A stretch of DNA of 6,325 bases from assembly GCA_028286165.1 (NCBI GenBank), contig JAPYMU010000035.1, positions 1 through 6,325 on the forward strand, written 5' to 3'. Position 1 is the first letter of the stretch; each line of letters starts with the position of its first letter. Below are positions 1 to 6,325 of the stretch, in pieces. Both the position numbers and the translations under genes were made by a program. This DNA is from Spongiicolonus versatilis (GTDB taxonomy: Bacteria; Pseudomonadota; Gammaproteobacteria; Arenicellales; Spongiicolonaceae). The notes below the pieces were generated by a model that was not told where the DNA came from, made no database searches, and was given only the letters and a program-made list of their open reading frames with translations.

Positions 1-17
1 AATGGCGGTTCTAAAAG

Positions 18-1778
18 TTAATGCAAACCCGGTTCTTCCCCCGGCGCCGCCAGGGCCGCGACTTGTTCACGGATTTTTTCCGGCTCCGGTTCCGCCATGA
101 TTTGATCCACGGCTTTGGCGAGGGTTTTGATGCTGGTGCGGCGGATGATTCTTTTGATTTCGGGAATCGCCGACGGTTCCATGCTGAAGGCGCGCAGGCC
201 GAGGCCGAGCAGCAGGCGGGTGTAGTCCGGGTCGCCGGCCATCTCGCCGCACATGGTGACCGGAATGCCGGCGTCGCGGCCGGCGGTGATGGTGGTGCGG
301 ATTAACCGCAGCACCGACGGGTGCAGCGGGTCGTACAGGTAGTTCACCTCGTCGTCCACACGGTCGATGGCGAGGGTGTATTGGATGAGGTCGTTGGTGC
401 CGATGGACAGGAAGTCCAGTTTGCGCGCAAACAGGTCGGCGGTGACGGCGGCGGCCGGCACTTCAATCATGCCGCCGATGCGCATGGCCGGGTCAAAGGC
501 GGCGCTTTCGCGCTGCAACTCGGCGCGCGCCTCGCCCACCAGGGCGAGGATTTGCTCCAACTCGCCGGTGCCGGACATCATGGGAATCATCATCTCCACC
601 GTGCCGTGCGCCGAGGCGCGCAGGATGGCGCGCAGTTGCGGCTTGAACAGCGCCGGCTCGCTCAGGCACAAGCGCACCGCGCGGCGGCCGAGGGCCGGGT
701 TGGTGACGGTGGCGCCGCCCTCGCCGAACAGCACGCGCCCGCCGTCCACCTGTTTGTCGGCGCCGAGGTCCAAAGTGCGGATGGTCACCGGCCGCGCGAT
801 GTCGCGCACCACAGCAGTGTAGGCCTGGAACTGCTCCTCCTCGCTGGGCGGCGCGGCGCGGTTCATGAACAAAAACTCGGTGCGGTAGAGTCCGACGCCG
901 GCTGCCGCGGCCTCGCGGGCCGCGGCGATTTCGTCCGGCAGTTCAATGTTGGCCAGCAGCGAAACCGCGGCGCCGTCGGCCGTCACCGACTCGGCGCCGC
1001 GCAACGCGGCCAGACTTTTGCGGCGCTCGGCGATGCGCGCCCGGCGCGCGCGGTACTCCTCCACCGTTTTCTCATCCGGCGCGACAATCAGCAAGCCGCG
1101 CTTGCCGTCCACCACCAGCAGGTCGCCGTTCTGGATGTAGCGCGCGGCGCCGCGCAGGCCGACAATGGCCGGGATGCCGAGTCCGCGGGCCAGGATGGCG
1201 GTGTGGGAAATGGGCCCGCCGAGGTTGGTGGCGAAGGCGGCGACCGGCTTGCTCTTCAGCAGCACGGTGTCGGCCGGGCTGAGGTCGTCGGCGACCACGA
1301 TGCTGCCGCGGTCGGTGTGCTGCAGGCCGCCGGCGCCGGCGCCTTTTTGCAACTCGCCCTGCACCCGCTCCACCACCTGGCGGATGTCGTTCTTTTTGCC
1401 GCGCAGGTAGTCATCCTGCATGGCGTCAAAAGTGCCGGCAAGCCGCGATGCATGAATGTGCAGCGCGTGCCCGGCGTTGGCGCGTTGTTTGCGAATAATT
1501 TGCGGCGGTCCATCGCACAGCATGGGGTCGCTCAGCATTAAAAGATGCGCTTCAAGAAAACCCGCCACCTCCGGCGGCGCATCACCGGGAATTTCTTTTT
1601 GCAGCCGCGCCAGACTGCCGCGCGCGCGGGCCACGGCATCGTTAAACCGCCGCACTTCCTCCTCCACCGCACCGGCTTTGATGGTGAACTCGGCGACCTC
1701 GCCGCCGCCCAGTCCGCTGAGCACGGCGCGGCCGATGGCGATGCCGGAACCGACGCCGACGCCGAACAGGGTGAGCAT
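18..1778 (-). CDS. ptsI: Phosphoenolpyruvate-protein phosphotransferase (enzyme I)
   Basis: Cytoplasmic enzyme I of 586 residues (E. coli PtsI: 575) that autophosphorylates from phosphoenolpyruvate and charges HPr. The N-terminal HPr-binding region spans about 4-125, the swivelling phosphohistidine domain about 150-225, and the PEP-binding barrel about 255-545. Key sites are GGPISHTAILARGLGIPAIVG (187-207) with phospho-His192, GLYRTEFLF with Arg299, TIRTLDLGADK with Arg334, SIGTNDLIQYTLAIDR (458-473) and CGEMAGDP with catalytic Cys510. I chose the ATG at 1778 because it follows a strong GAGGAGGA and gives the standard N-terminus LFGVGVGSGIAIG; the upstream extension merely reads through ptsH out of frame. 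No N-terminal GAF domain is present, so this is PtsI-like rather than PtsP (EI-Ntr), although its partners are PTS-Ntr proteins. ATG and the ptsH stop overlap as TGATG. Only 17 bases follow the TAA stop, too few to reveal a terminator or the next gene. Confidence 0.96.
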   Translation of the reverse strand: MLTLFGVGVGSGIAIGRAVLSGLGGGEVAEFTIKAGAVEEEVRRFNDAVARARGSLARLQKEIPGDAPPEVAGFLEAHLLMLSDPMLCDGPPQIIRKQRANAGHALHIHASRLAGTFDAMQDDYLRGKKNDIRQVVERVQGELQKGAGAGGLQHTDRGSIVVADDLSPADTVLLKSKPVAAFATNLGGPISHTAILARGLGIPAIVGLRGAARYIQNGDLLVVDGKRGLLIVAPDEKTVEEYRARRARIAERRKSLAALRGAESVTADGAAVSLLANIELPDEIAAAREAAAAGVGLYRTEFLFMNRAAPPSEEEQFQAYTAVVRDIARPVTIRTLDLGADKQVDGGRVLFGEGGATVTNPALGRRAVRLCLSEPALFKPQLRAILRASAHGTVEMMIPMMSGTGELEQILALVGEARAELQRESAAFDPAMRIGGMIEVPAAAVTADLFARKLDFLSIGTNDLIQYTLAIDRVDDEVNYLYDPLHPSVLRLIRTTITAGRDAGIPVTMCGEMAGDPDYTRLLLGLGLRAFSMEPSAIPEIKRIIRRTSIKTLAKAVDQIMAEPEPEKIREQVAALAAPGEEPGLH

Positions 1779-2047
1779 CAGTCCTCCTCGCCGAAGCGCG
1801 CCCGCACCAGCGCCGCCACTTCCCCGGCCGCCTGCGCGGCATCGGGGCCGGCGGCCTCCACCGTGAGTCGCGCGCCCTGCGCCGCGGCCAGCATCATCAG
1901 CGCCATGATGCTGCCGGCGTCGGCGCTCTTGCCGCCGCAGTGCACGGTGATGCGGCTGCGGAAGCGCGCGGCGGTGTTGACCACTTTGGCCGCGGCGCGG
2001 GTGTGCAGGCCGAGTTTGTTGCACACCTCCACTTGCAGGCGCACCAT
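1778..2047 (-). CDS. ptsH: HPr-family phosphocarrier protein
   Basis: Small cytoplasmic phosphocarrier of 89 residues that takes phosphate from enzyme I and passes it to EIIA-Ntr. The active-site region NKLGLHTRAAAKVV places the phosphorylated His at 15, with Arg17 behind it. The second conserved patch, ADAGSIMALMMLAA (42-55), has Ser46-Ile-Met. This is the form found in HPr proteins that are substrates of HPr kinase/phosphorylase and is also seen in NPr-like proteins. The ATG lies 3 bases after the ptsN stop (TGA GAA ATG) with a poor Shine-Dalgarno element, so translation is probably coupled to ptsN. The stop overlaps the ptsI start by one base. The gene could equally be called npr/ptsO from context, since no sugar PTS component is nearby. 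Confidence 0.95.
   Translation of the reverse strand: MVRLQVEVCNKLGLHTRAAAKVVNTAARFRSRITVHCGGKSADAGSIMALMMLAAAQGARLTVEAAGPDAAQAAGEVAALVRARFGEED
1782..1789 (-). promoter_or_regulatory. Strong ribosome binding site for ptsI inside the ptsH end
   Basis: The last codons of ptsH (Gly-Glu-Glu-Asp) contain GAGGAGGA on the minus strand, ending 3 bases before the ATG at 1778. It is the best Shine-Dalgarno match at any junction in the window. It decides the ptsI start within a frame that stays open a further 98 codons upstream through ptsH. Confidence 0.8.
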
Positions 2048-2050
2048 TTC

Positions 2051-2503
2051 TCAGCCGCGACTCTCGCCGCACAGGACGGCGTAAAAGTCGTCCGCCGCCG
2101 GCGCCGCCATCAACCGCTTGCGAAGATCCGCATCGCTGAACATGCGCGCCAGCGATGCCAGTATTTGCAGGTGCGACTCCGCCGCCTGCTGTGGAATGAG
2201 CAGCGCGAATGCCATCACCACCGGCCCCGCGTCCACCGCATCGTAGGGCAGCGGGTTTTTTAATGTGGCGGCCGCGGCCAGCGGCGCGTCCACTTTGGCG
2301 CGGCCGTGGGGCAGCGCGATGCCCTCGCCGATGCCGGTGCTGCCCAGCCGTTCACGTTCGGTCAGCACCTTAAATACGTCGTCGCAGTTCAAGCCGCCGC
2401 CGGCGCACAGCAGTTTTGCCATTTCCTGCAGCAGGCGTTTTTTGCTGGCCACTTCCAGGCCCAGGGCGATGCGCTGCCCGGTTAAAATTTCGCGCACTTC
2501 CAC
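2051..2503 (-). CDS. ptsN: Nitrogen-regulatory PTS protein EIIA-Ntr
   Basis: Cytoplasmic phosphoacceptor of the regulatory (non-transporting) PTS; in other proteobacteria its phosphorylation state controls potassium transport, envelope stress and nitrogen or carbon metabolism. The 150 residues form one PTS EIIA type-2 domain. The active-site motif STGIGEGIALPHGR is at 55-68 with the phosphorylated His66. The flanking family patterns are present: KKRLLQEMAKLL, VLTERERLGSTG, and SHLQILASLARMFSDADLRKRL near 109-130. Translation starts at GTG 2503, chosen from the Shine-Dalgarno spacing. The gene sits directly between lptB and ptsH, so its phosphodonor chain is encoded right after it. The targets cannot be told from the window. 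Confidence 0.95.
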   Translation of the reverse strand: MEVREILTGQRIALGLEVASKKRLLQEMAKLLCAGGGLNCDDVFKVLTERERLGSTGIGEGIALPHGRAKVDAPLAAAATLKNPLPYDAVDAGPVVMAFALLIPQQAAESHLQILASLARMFSDADLRKRLMAAPAADDFYAVLCGESRG

Positions 2504-2512
2504 CGCCGGGCC

Positions 2513-3237
<725 letters not shown>

Positions 3238-3241
<4 letters not shown>

Positions 3242-3723
3242 GGCTGCACGGTGGCGCTGGCGCCGCGCACCGTCATGGTGCCGCGGTCCAGGTGGTAGAT
3301 GATGGTGTCGCCGCGCGTTTCGTCGCCGCCGCGCCGGATGACGGCGGCGCCGCTCATGGTGACGGTGCGGGCGGCCTGGTTGAGTTGGATGGTGGCGCCG
3401 GCGCCGTGTACTTCAGGTGCGGAACCGCTGCCTTCGGCGCGGTGGCGGAAACGTGCCGGGTCGCCGGCGGCGGTGGCGGTGGACAAATCGCCGCCGGCGT
3501 ACACCATGTCCAGCCGCGCGGCGTCGATGCGCAGGCCGCGGTGGCGCACCACCACGTTGCCCTGGTAAACCCGCCGCCCGGCGCGCAGGTCCACTTCGGC
3601 TTCATCGGCGGTGATGCGCAGAGCATCGTCAGCGGCGGCGGCGCCGCCGGGAGTGACGGTTGCACCGAGCAAAATGGCCACCGCGGCGGCGGCAATGGCG
3701 GTTGCGGTTGCATTAACCGTCAT
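3238..3723 (-). CDS. lptA: LPS transport periplasmic protein LptA
   Basis: Periplasmic bridge protein of 161 residues (E. coli: 185) with an OstA/LptA domain. Residues 1-30 are a hydrophobic Ala-rich export signal with a probable cleavage in the GAAAADD region. The mature part begins LRITADEAEVDLRAGRRV and continues with YQGNVVV, RIDAARLDMVY, the VHGAGATIQLNQ/VTMSGAAVI strands and the GDTIIYHLDRGTMTV pattern typical of the LptA N-terminal family domain. The frame is open for 30 further codons upstream inside lptC, but that extension has no signal-peptide character and the ATG at 3723 begins the hydrophobic stretch, so I chose it. It overlaps lptC by 11 bases and lptB by 4 (ATGA). The signal's n-region has no Lys or Arg, which is unusual. 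It lacks the hydrophilic C-terminal tail of the E. coli protein. Confidence 0.9.
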
Positions 3724-4090
3724 CGCGCACCCGCACCCTGCCGCGCAGTTTGATTTGTTTGCCGTCGGCGGAGATGGCGCCATGGTCGGCGCTGGTTTCG
3801 CGCACGGCTTCACCGCCGCGGTGGAACACCAGCCGCGGCCGCTCCAGATGCCCGTCGCCGCGGTCGCGGTAGCGCACCAACCGCGCCGCGCTGAGACGGT
3901 ACCGCCGGCCGCCAGCGTCGACGCCGTCGGCGCTGAGTTGCGTTATCACAAAGTCAACCGCGCGGCCGTCCACGGTTAATGCCGGCGCCGGCGTCGTCAC
4001 CTGCACCTCAGAGCCGCCCGGCCGCCACATGGCAAAGGTGAGGATGGCGGCGAGGGCGGTGGCGGCGGTGAGGGTGAGTTTTGTTTTCAT
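3713..4090 (-). CDS. lptC: LPS export protein LptC, unusually short
   Basis: Bitopic inner-membrane protein of the Lpt machine that receives lipopolysaccharide from the LptBFG transporter and passes it to LptA. At 125 residues it is well short of E. coli LptC (191). Residues 3-22 form one hydrophobic anchor after MKTK. The periplasmic part shows the recognisable first half of the LptC fold: DFVITQLSADGVDAGG (46-61), YRLSAARLVRYRDRGDG (64-80), LERPRLVFHRGG (82-93) and KQIKLRGRVRVRD (111-123). The protein stops at the strand usually written L.G.V.V, so roughly the last 60-70 residues of the beta-jellyroll are absent. The other two frames downstream show no leftover LptC-like sequence, so a simple frameshift is unlikely. 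The ATG is 3 bases after the kdsD stop, preceded by GGTGA. Assignment rests on both the partial fold and the position between kdsD and lptA. Confidence 0.85.
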   Translation of the reverse strand: MKTKLTLTAATALAAILTFAMWRPGGSEVQVTTPAPALTVDGRAVDFVITQLSADGVDAGGRRYRLSAARLVRYRDRGDGHLERPRLVFHRGGEAVRETSADHGAISADGKQIKLRGRVRVRDDG

Positions 4091-4093
4091 GAA

Positions 4094-5065
4094 TCACCAC
4101 ACGCCGGCGCGCAGCAGGTCGTGGGTGTTGAAGGCGCCGGTGACGCGGCCGGCGGCGTCCACCACAAACAAACCGTTGATGGACTCGTCGCGCATGCGCT
4201 GGATGATTTCGGCGGCCAGAACATCACCGCCGACGGTGCGCGGGTTGCGCGTCATCACGTCGCCGAGGGGGCAACTGTACACGTCCACGCCGTTGCCCAG
4301 GGCGCGGCGCAGATCGCCGTCGGTGAAGATGCCGATGAGTTTGCCGCCCTCGCCGGTGACGCCGACCATGCCGAGCCCGCTGCCGTTCATCACCGGCAGC
4401 ACGGCGCCGAGTTTGTCGCCGGCTTTGGCCAGCGGCACGGCGTCGCCGGTGTGCATGATGTCGCGCACATACAACAGCAGCCGCCGGCCGAGGGCGCCGC
4501 CGGGGTGGGCGCGGGCGAAGTCTTCTGCGTTAAAACCGCGCGCCTTGAATAATGCGACGGCCAATGCATCGCCGAGCGCAAGGGCCGCGGCGGTGCTGGC
4601 GGTGGGCGCGAGGTTGAGCGGGCAGGCTTCGCGGGCAACAGAGGCGTCCAGCGCAACGTCGGCGGCGCGCGCCAGGGTGCTGCCGGGGGCGCCGCACAGC
4701 GCGATGAGTTTGACGCCCATGCGTTTGACAATGGGCAGCAGCGTCAGCAGTTCCGGCGTCTCGCCGGAGTTGGACAGCGCCAGCACCAGGTCATCGGCGG
4801 TAATCATGCCGAGGTCGCCGTGGCCGGCTTCGCCGGGGTGCACAAAGAAGGCCGGGGTGCCGGTGCTGGCCAGGGTGGAGGCGATCTTGCCGCCGATGTG
4901 GCCGGATTTGCCCATGCCGGTGACCACCACGCGGCCGGCGGCGGCGGTAATCATGCCGCAGGCGGCGTCGAAAGTTTCATCAATGCGCGGCACCAGCGCG
5001 CCGAGGGCTTCGGCCTCAAGGCGAATGACGGTGCGCGCGTGTTCCTGATAAGAAGTGCGGTTCAT
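4094..5065 (-). CDS. kdsD: Arabinose 5-phosphate isomerase
   Basis: Cytoplasmic aldo-keto isomerase that converts ribulose 5-phosphate to arabinose 5-phosphate, the first committed step to Kdo for the lipopolysaccharide core. The 323 residues match the family length. An N-terminal SIS domain shows TGMGKSGHIG at 49-58, HPGEAGHGDLGMI at 76-88, the phosphosugar-binding SNSGET at 98-103 and LAPTASTAAALALGDALA at 152-169. AHPGGALGRRLL at 186-197 carries His187, equivalent to the catalytic His193 of the E. coli enzyme. Two CBS domains follow at about 200-256 and 266-322, ending in the characteristic HDLLRAGV. The ATG follows the yrbG stop with no gap, implying translational coupling. kdsC, the Kdo 8-phosphate phosphatase that usually comes next, is missing; lptC starts 3 bases downstream. 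Confidence 0.96.
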   Translation of the reverse strand: MNRTSYQEHARTVIRLEAEALGALVPRIDETFDAACGMITAAAGRVVVTGMGKSGHIGGKIASTLASTGTPAFFVHPGEAGHGDLGMITADDLVLALSNSGETPELLTLLPIVKRMGVKLIALCGAPGSTLARAADVALDASVAREACPLNLAPTASTAAALALGDALAVALFKARGFNAEDFARAHPGGALGRRLLLYVRDIMHTGDAVPLAKAGDKLGAVLPVMNGSGLGMVGVTGEGGKLIGIFTDGDLRRALGNGVDVYSCPLGDVMTRNPRTVGGDVLAAEIIQRMRDESINGLFVVDAAGRVTGAFNTHDLLRAGVW

Positions 5066-6052
5066 TCAGACGGCAGTATAAACGAGGAAGGCGAGGTAGC
5101 ACACATATGCGCCGAGCAGAACGCCGCCGGCGCCGGCGCCGATGCCCCGGGTGGCGGTTGCGGCGCCGACTCTGGAGGTGCGCAGGCCGAGAATGGCGAA
5201 GAAAAACATGGCCAATGTCATGGCCACCATCACCGGCATGTCGCGCGCCAGGGCCGCCGAGTCGACCGCCGCAGGTGACGCGCCGAGCACGCCGGTGATG
5301 CCGATGACGCCGAACATGTTGAAGATGTTGGAGCCGATGATGTTGCCCATGGCGATGTCGCCTTCGCCCTTGACGGCGCCGGCGATGCAGGCGGCGGCCT
5401 CGGGCAGCGACGTGCCGATGGCGATGACGGTGAGTCCGATGATGAGTTCGCTGGTGCCGAAGTGGCGCGCCACCATGACCGCGCCCCAAACCAAAGATTC
5501 GGAGCCGATGCTGAGCAGCGCCAGGCCGATGAGAATGAAAAGAAGCGCGCGCGGGGTGGTGCAAGTTGCGCCGCCGCCCCCGCCGTCACCGTCACCCTCG
5601 CCCTCGCGCATGCCGGTGCGCACCGTCCACACCGTAAACGCCAGCAGCCCCAGCAGCAGCAGTGCGCCGTCCACCGTGGACAGCGCGCCGTCAAACAGCA
5701 GCCACCAGGTGAACAGCAGCGCGCCCAACATCACCGTCATCTCGCGCCACAGCAGTTTCGCCTGCACCGTCAGCGCCCGCACCAGCGCGGTGGCGCCGAG
5801 CACCATGCCGATGTTGGCGATGTTGGAACCGATGGCGTTGCCCACCGCAAGGTTGCTTTCACCGCGCAGCGCGGCGACGCCGGAAACAAAAAACTCCGGC
5901 ATGGAGGTGCCGATGGAAACGATGGTGAGGCCGATGAGCAGGCTGGAGACCCGCAAGTTGCGCGCCAGCCCGGATGCGCCGGCAACCAGCCGGTCGGCGC
6001 CGACAAAGAGGGCGGCAAAACCGGCGGCAATGGCGAGGGCGGGGAGGAGCAT
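5066..6052 (-). CDS. yrbG: Calcium/sodium antiporter, YrbG family (CaCA superfamily)
   Basis: Inner-membrane exchanger of 328 residues, close to the usual YrbG length (about 325). The two inverted alpha repeats that define the superfamily are clear. Repeat 1 has GTSMPE at 48-53 and GNAIGSNIANIG at 71-82; repeat 2 has GTSLPE at 213-218 and GNIIGSNIFN at 236-245. Glu53 and Glu218 are the expected cation-coordinating acids. About ten hydrophobic segments are visible, five per half. The halves are joined by a loop near 148-167 containing an odd Glu/Asp/Gly run. The ATG start gives an N-terminus (MLLPALAIAAG) typical of the family, although the ribosome binding site is weak. The stop TGA directly abuts the kdsD ATG with no spacer. 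In E. coli the homologue also precedes kdsD; its physiological substrate is not settled there, so transport of Ca2+ is inferred from the family. Confidence 0.93.
   Translation of the reverse strand: MLLPALAIAAGFAALFVGADRLVAGASGLARNLRVSSLLIGLTIVSIGTSMPEFFVSGVAALRGESNLAVGNAIGSNIANIGMVLGATALVRALTVQAKLLWREMTVMLGALLFTWWLLFDGALSTVDGALLLLGLLAFTVWTVRTGMREGEGDGDGGGGGATCTTPRALLFILIGLALLSIGSESLVWGAVMVARHFGTSELIIGLTVIAIGTSLPEAAACIAGAVKGEGDIAMGNIIGSNIFNMFGVIGITGVLGASPAAVDSAALARDMPVMVAMTLAMFFFAILGLRTSRVGAATATRGIGAGAGGVLLGAYVCYLAFLVYTAV
5570..5605 (-). repeat. Degenerate hexanucleotide repeat in the yrbG central loop
   Basis: Read on the minus strand this stretch is a run of six-base units (GAGGGC, GAGGGT, GACGGT, GACGGC, GGGGGC, then GGC codons). 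It encodes alternating Glu-Gly and Asp-Gly pairs followed by Gly residues, at residues 150-161 of the exchanger. It lies in the loop joining the two transmembrane halves. The units differ by single bases, which suggests expansion by slippage followed by drift. Confidence 0.7.
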
Positions 6053-6064
6053 GGCGGGGTTTTA

Positions 6065-6325
6065 TCACAGCGGCGAAAGGCGGGTGATTTTTTTGTGCGG
6101 GGCGGTGCGGGAAACGGTTGCGGCCAGCGCGCCGCCTGCGCTCAGGTGGCCGATGACGATGTGGTTGGTGATGGTGAGCATGAACTCGTTGCGCTTGCGG
6201 GCGGTGGCGGCGGTGATGCGGGTTGTGGTTTGGGGGAAAGGGCTGAGCACCAGCAAGTGGTCTTTTTTCATTGCATCGCGCAAAGCCGGGGCAAGGCGCC
6301 GGGGCAGGCTGCGGGCGGCGGCGAG
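6065..6325 (-). CDS. DprA-like Rossmann-fold protein, C-terminal fragment
   Basis: This reading frame is open through the right edge and ends in tandem stops (TGA then TAA), so only the last 86 residues are visible and the start lies outside the window. The visible part contains LLVLSPFP, then a TARKRNEF segment, a hydrophobic strand (HIVIGHLSAGG) and a basic end. The succession SPFP, RN, hydrophobic strand and Gly-Gly resembles the nucleotide-binding half of DprA/Smf-like proteins, where an R-N pair precedes a strand and a small-residue turn. DprA itself loads RecA on incoming single-stranded DNA, but many DprA-like Rossmann proteins have no known role. The assignment rests on recalled family patterns over a short fragment. 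The gene ends 12 bases before yrbG and may share its transcript. Confidence 0.5.
   Translation of the reverse strand, partial: LAAARSLPRRLAPALRDAMKKDHLLVLSPFPQTTTRITAATARKRNEFMLTITNHIVIGHLSAGGALAATVSRTAPHKKITRLSPL

Noticed and set aside
1..17. A possible terminator after ptsI.
   Set aside because: Only 17 bases remain before the edge and they form no visible hairpin.
321..1541. A 406-codon open frame on the plus strand opposite ptsI.
   Set aside because: Its translation is Ala/Gly/His/Gln-rich with no domain pattern, and it lies exactly opposite enzyme I, whose motifs are unambiguous. Long antisense frames are expected in GC-rich DNA.
1779..2072. A 98-codon N-terminal extension of ptsI running through ptsH.
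   Set aside because: It is the out-of-frame translation of ptsH. The ATG at 1778 has a strong Shine-Dalgarno element and yields the normal enzyme I N-terminus.
3724..3813. A 30-codon upstream extension of lptA inside lptC.
   Set aside because: It reads MKPCAKPAPTM and similar Pro/Cys-rich sequence with no signal character, overlapping well-matched LptC coding sequence in another frame.
4029..5048. A 339-codon open frame on the plus strand opposite kdsD.
   Set aside because: It is a low-complexity Ser/Pro/Ala/Arg-rich translation antisense to a clear isomerase with catalytic motifs, and has no supporting ribosome binding site or homology.
5065..5074. An exact copy of the 10-base Neisseria uptake-sequence core (GCCGTCTGAA, minus strand) at the yrbG stop.
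   Set aside because: It occurs once, encodes the Ala-Val-stop of YrbG and leads into the kdsD ATG, and no second copy or inverted pair was seen. Chance is the simplest explanation; a genome-wide count well above expectation would change this.

Overview
The window is GC-rich proteobacterial chromosome, and every gene I can support lies on the minus strand. Read in the direction of transcription (right to left) the order is: the 3' end of a DprA-like gene (partial, cut by the right edge), a YrbG-type sodium/calcium exchanger, kdsD (arabinose 5-phosphate isomerase), lptC, lptA, lptB, ptsN (EIIA-Ntr), ptsH (HPr) and ptsI (enzyme I, ending 17 bases from the left edge). The order yrbG-kdsD-lptC-lptA-lptB-ptsN is the conserved envelope/nitrogen-PTS locus known best from Gammaproteobacteria. 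A Gram-negative proteobacterium, probably gammaproteobacterial, is therefore the best reading; I cannot name a genus.

The genes are packed head to tail with no intergenic space longer than 12 bases. Junctions are 12, 0, 3, -11, -4, 9, 3 and -1 bases. This looks like one polycistronic unit with extensive translational coupling. I see no room for an internal terminator. Any promoters inside the unit would have to lie within coding sequence.

Functionally there are two blocks. The first (yrbG, kdsD, lptC, lptA, lptB) serves the outer membrane: KdsD makes arabinose 5-phosphate for Kdo, and LptB/LptC/LptA are the cytoplasmic ATPase, inner-membrane anchor and periplasmic bridge that carry lipopolysaccharide. 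The second (ptsI, ptsH, ptsN) is a complete phosphorelay, PEP to EI to HPr to EIIA-Ntr, with all three phosphorylated histidines present and no sugar permease. It is likely regulatory.

The locus is a compacted version of the familiar one. kdsC is absent between kdsD and lptC; rpoN and hpf are absent between lptB and ptsN; rapZ, hprK and a mannose-type EIIA are absent between ptsN and ptsH. LptC is unusually short and stops where the lptA start overlaps it. I found no RNA gene, CRISPR array, insertion sequence or convincing new system. The interest lies in the condensed gene order, the short LptC, and a regulatory PTS fed by an enzyme I without a GAF domain.
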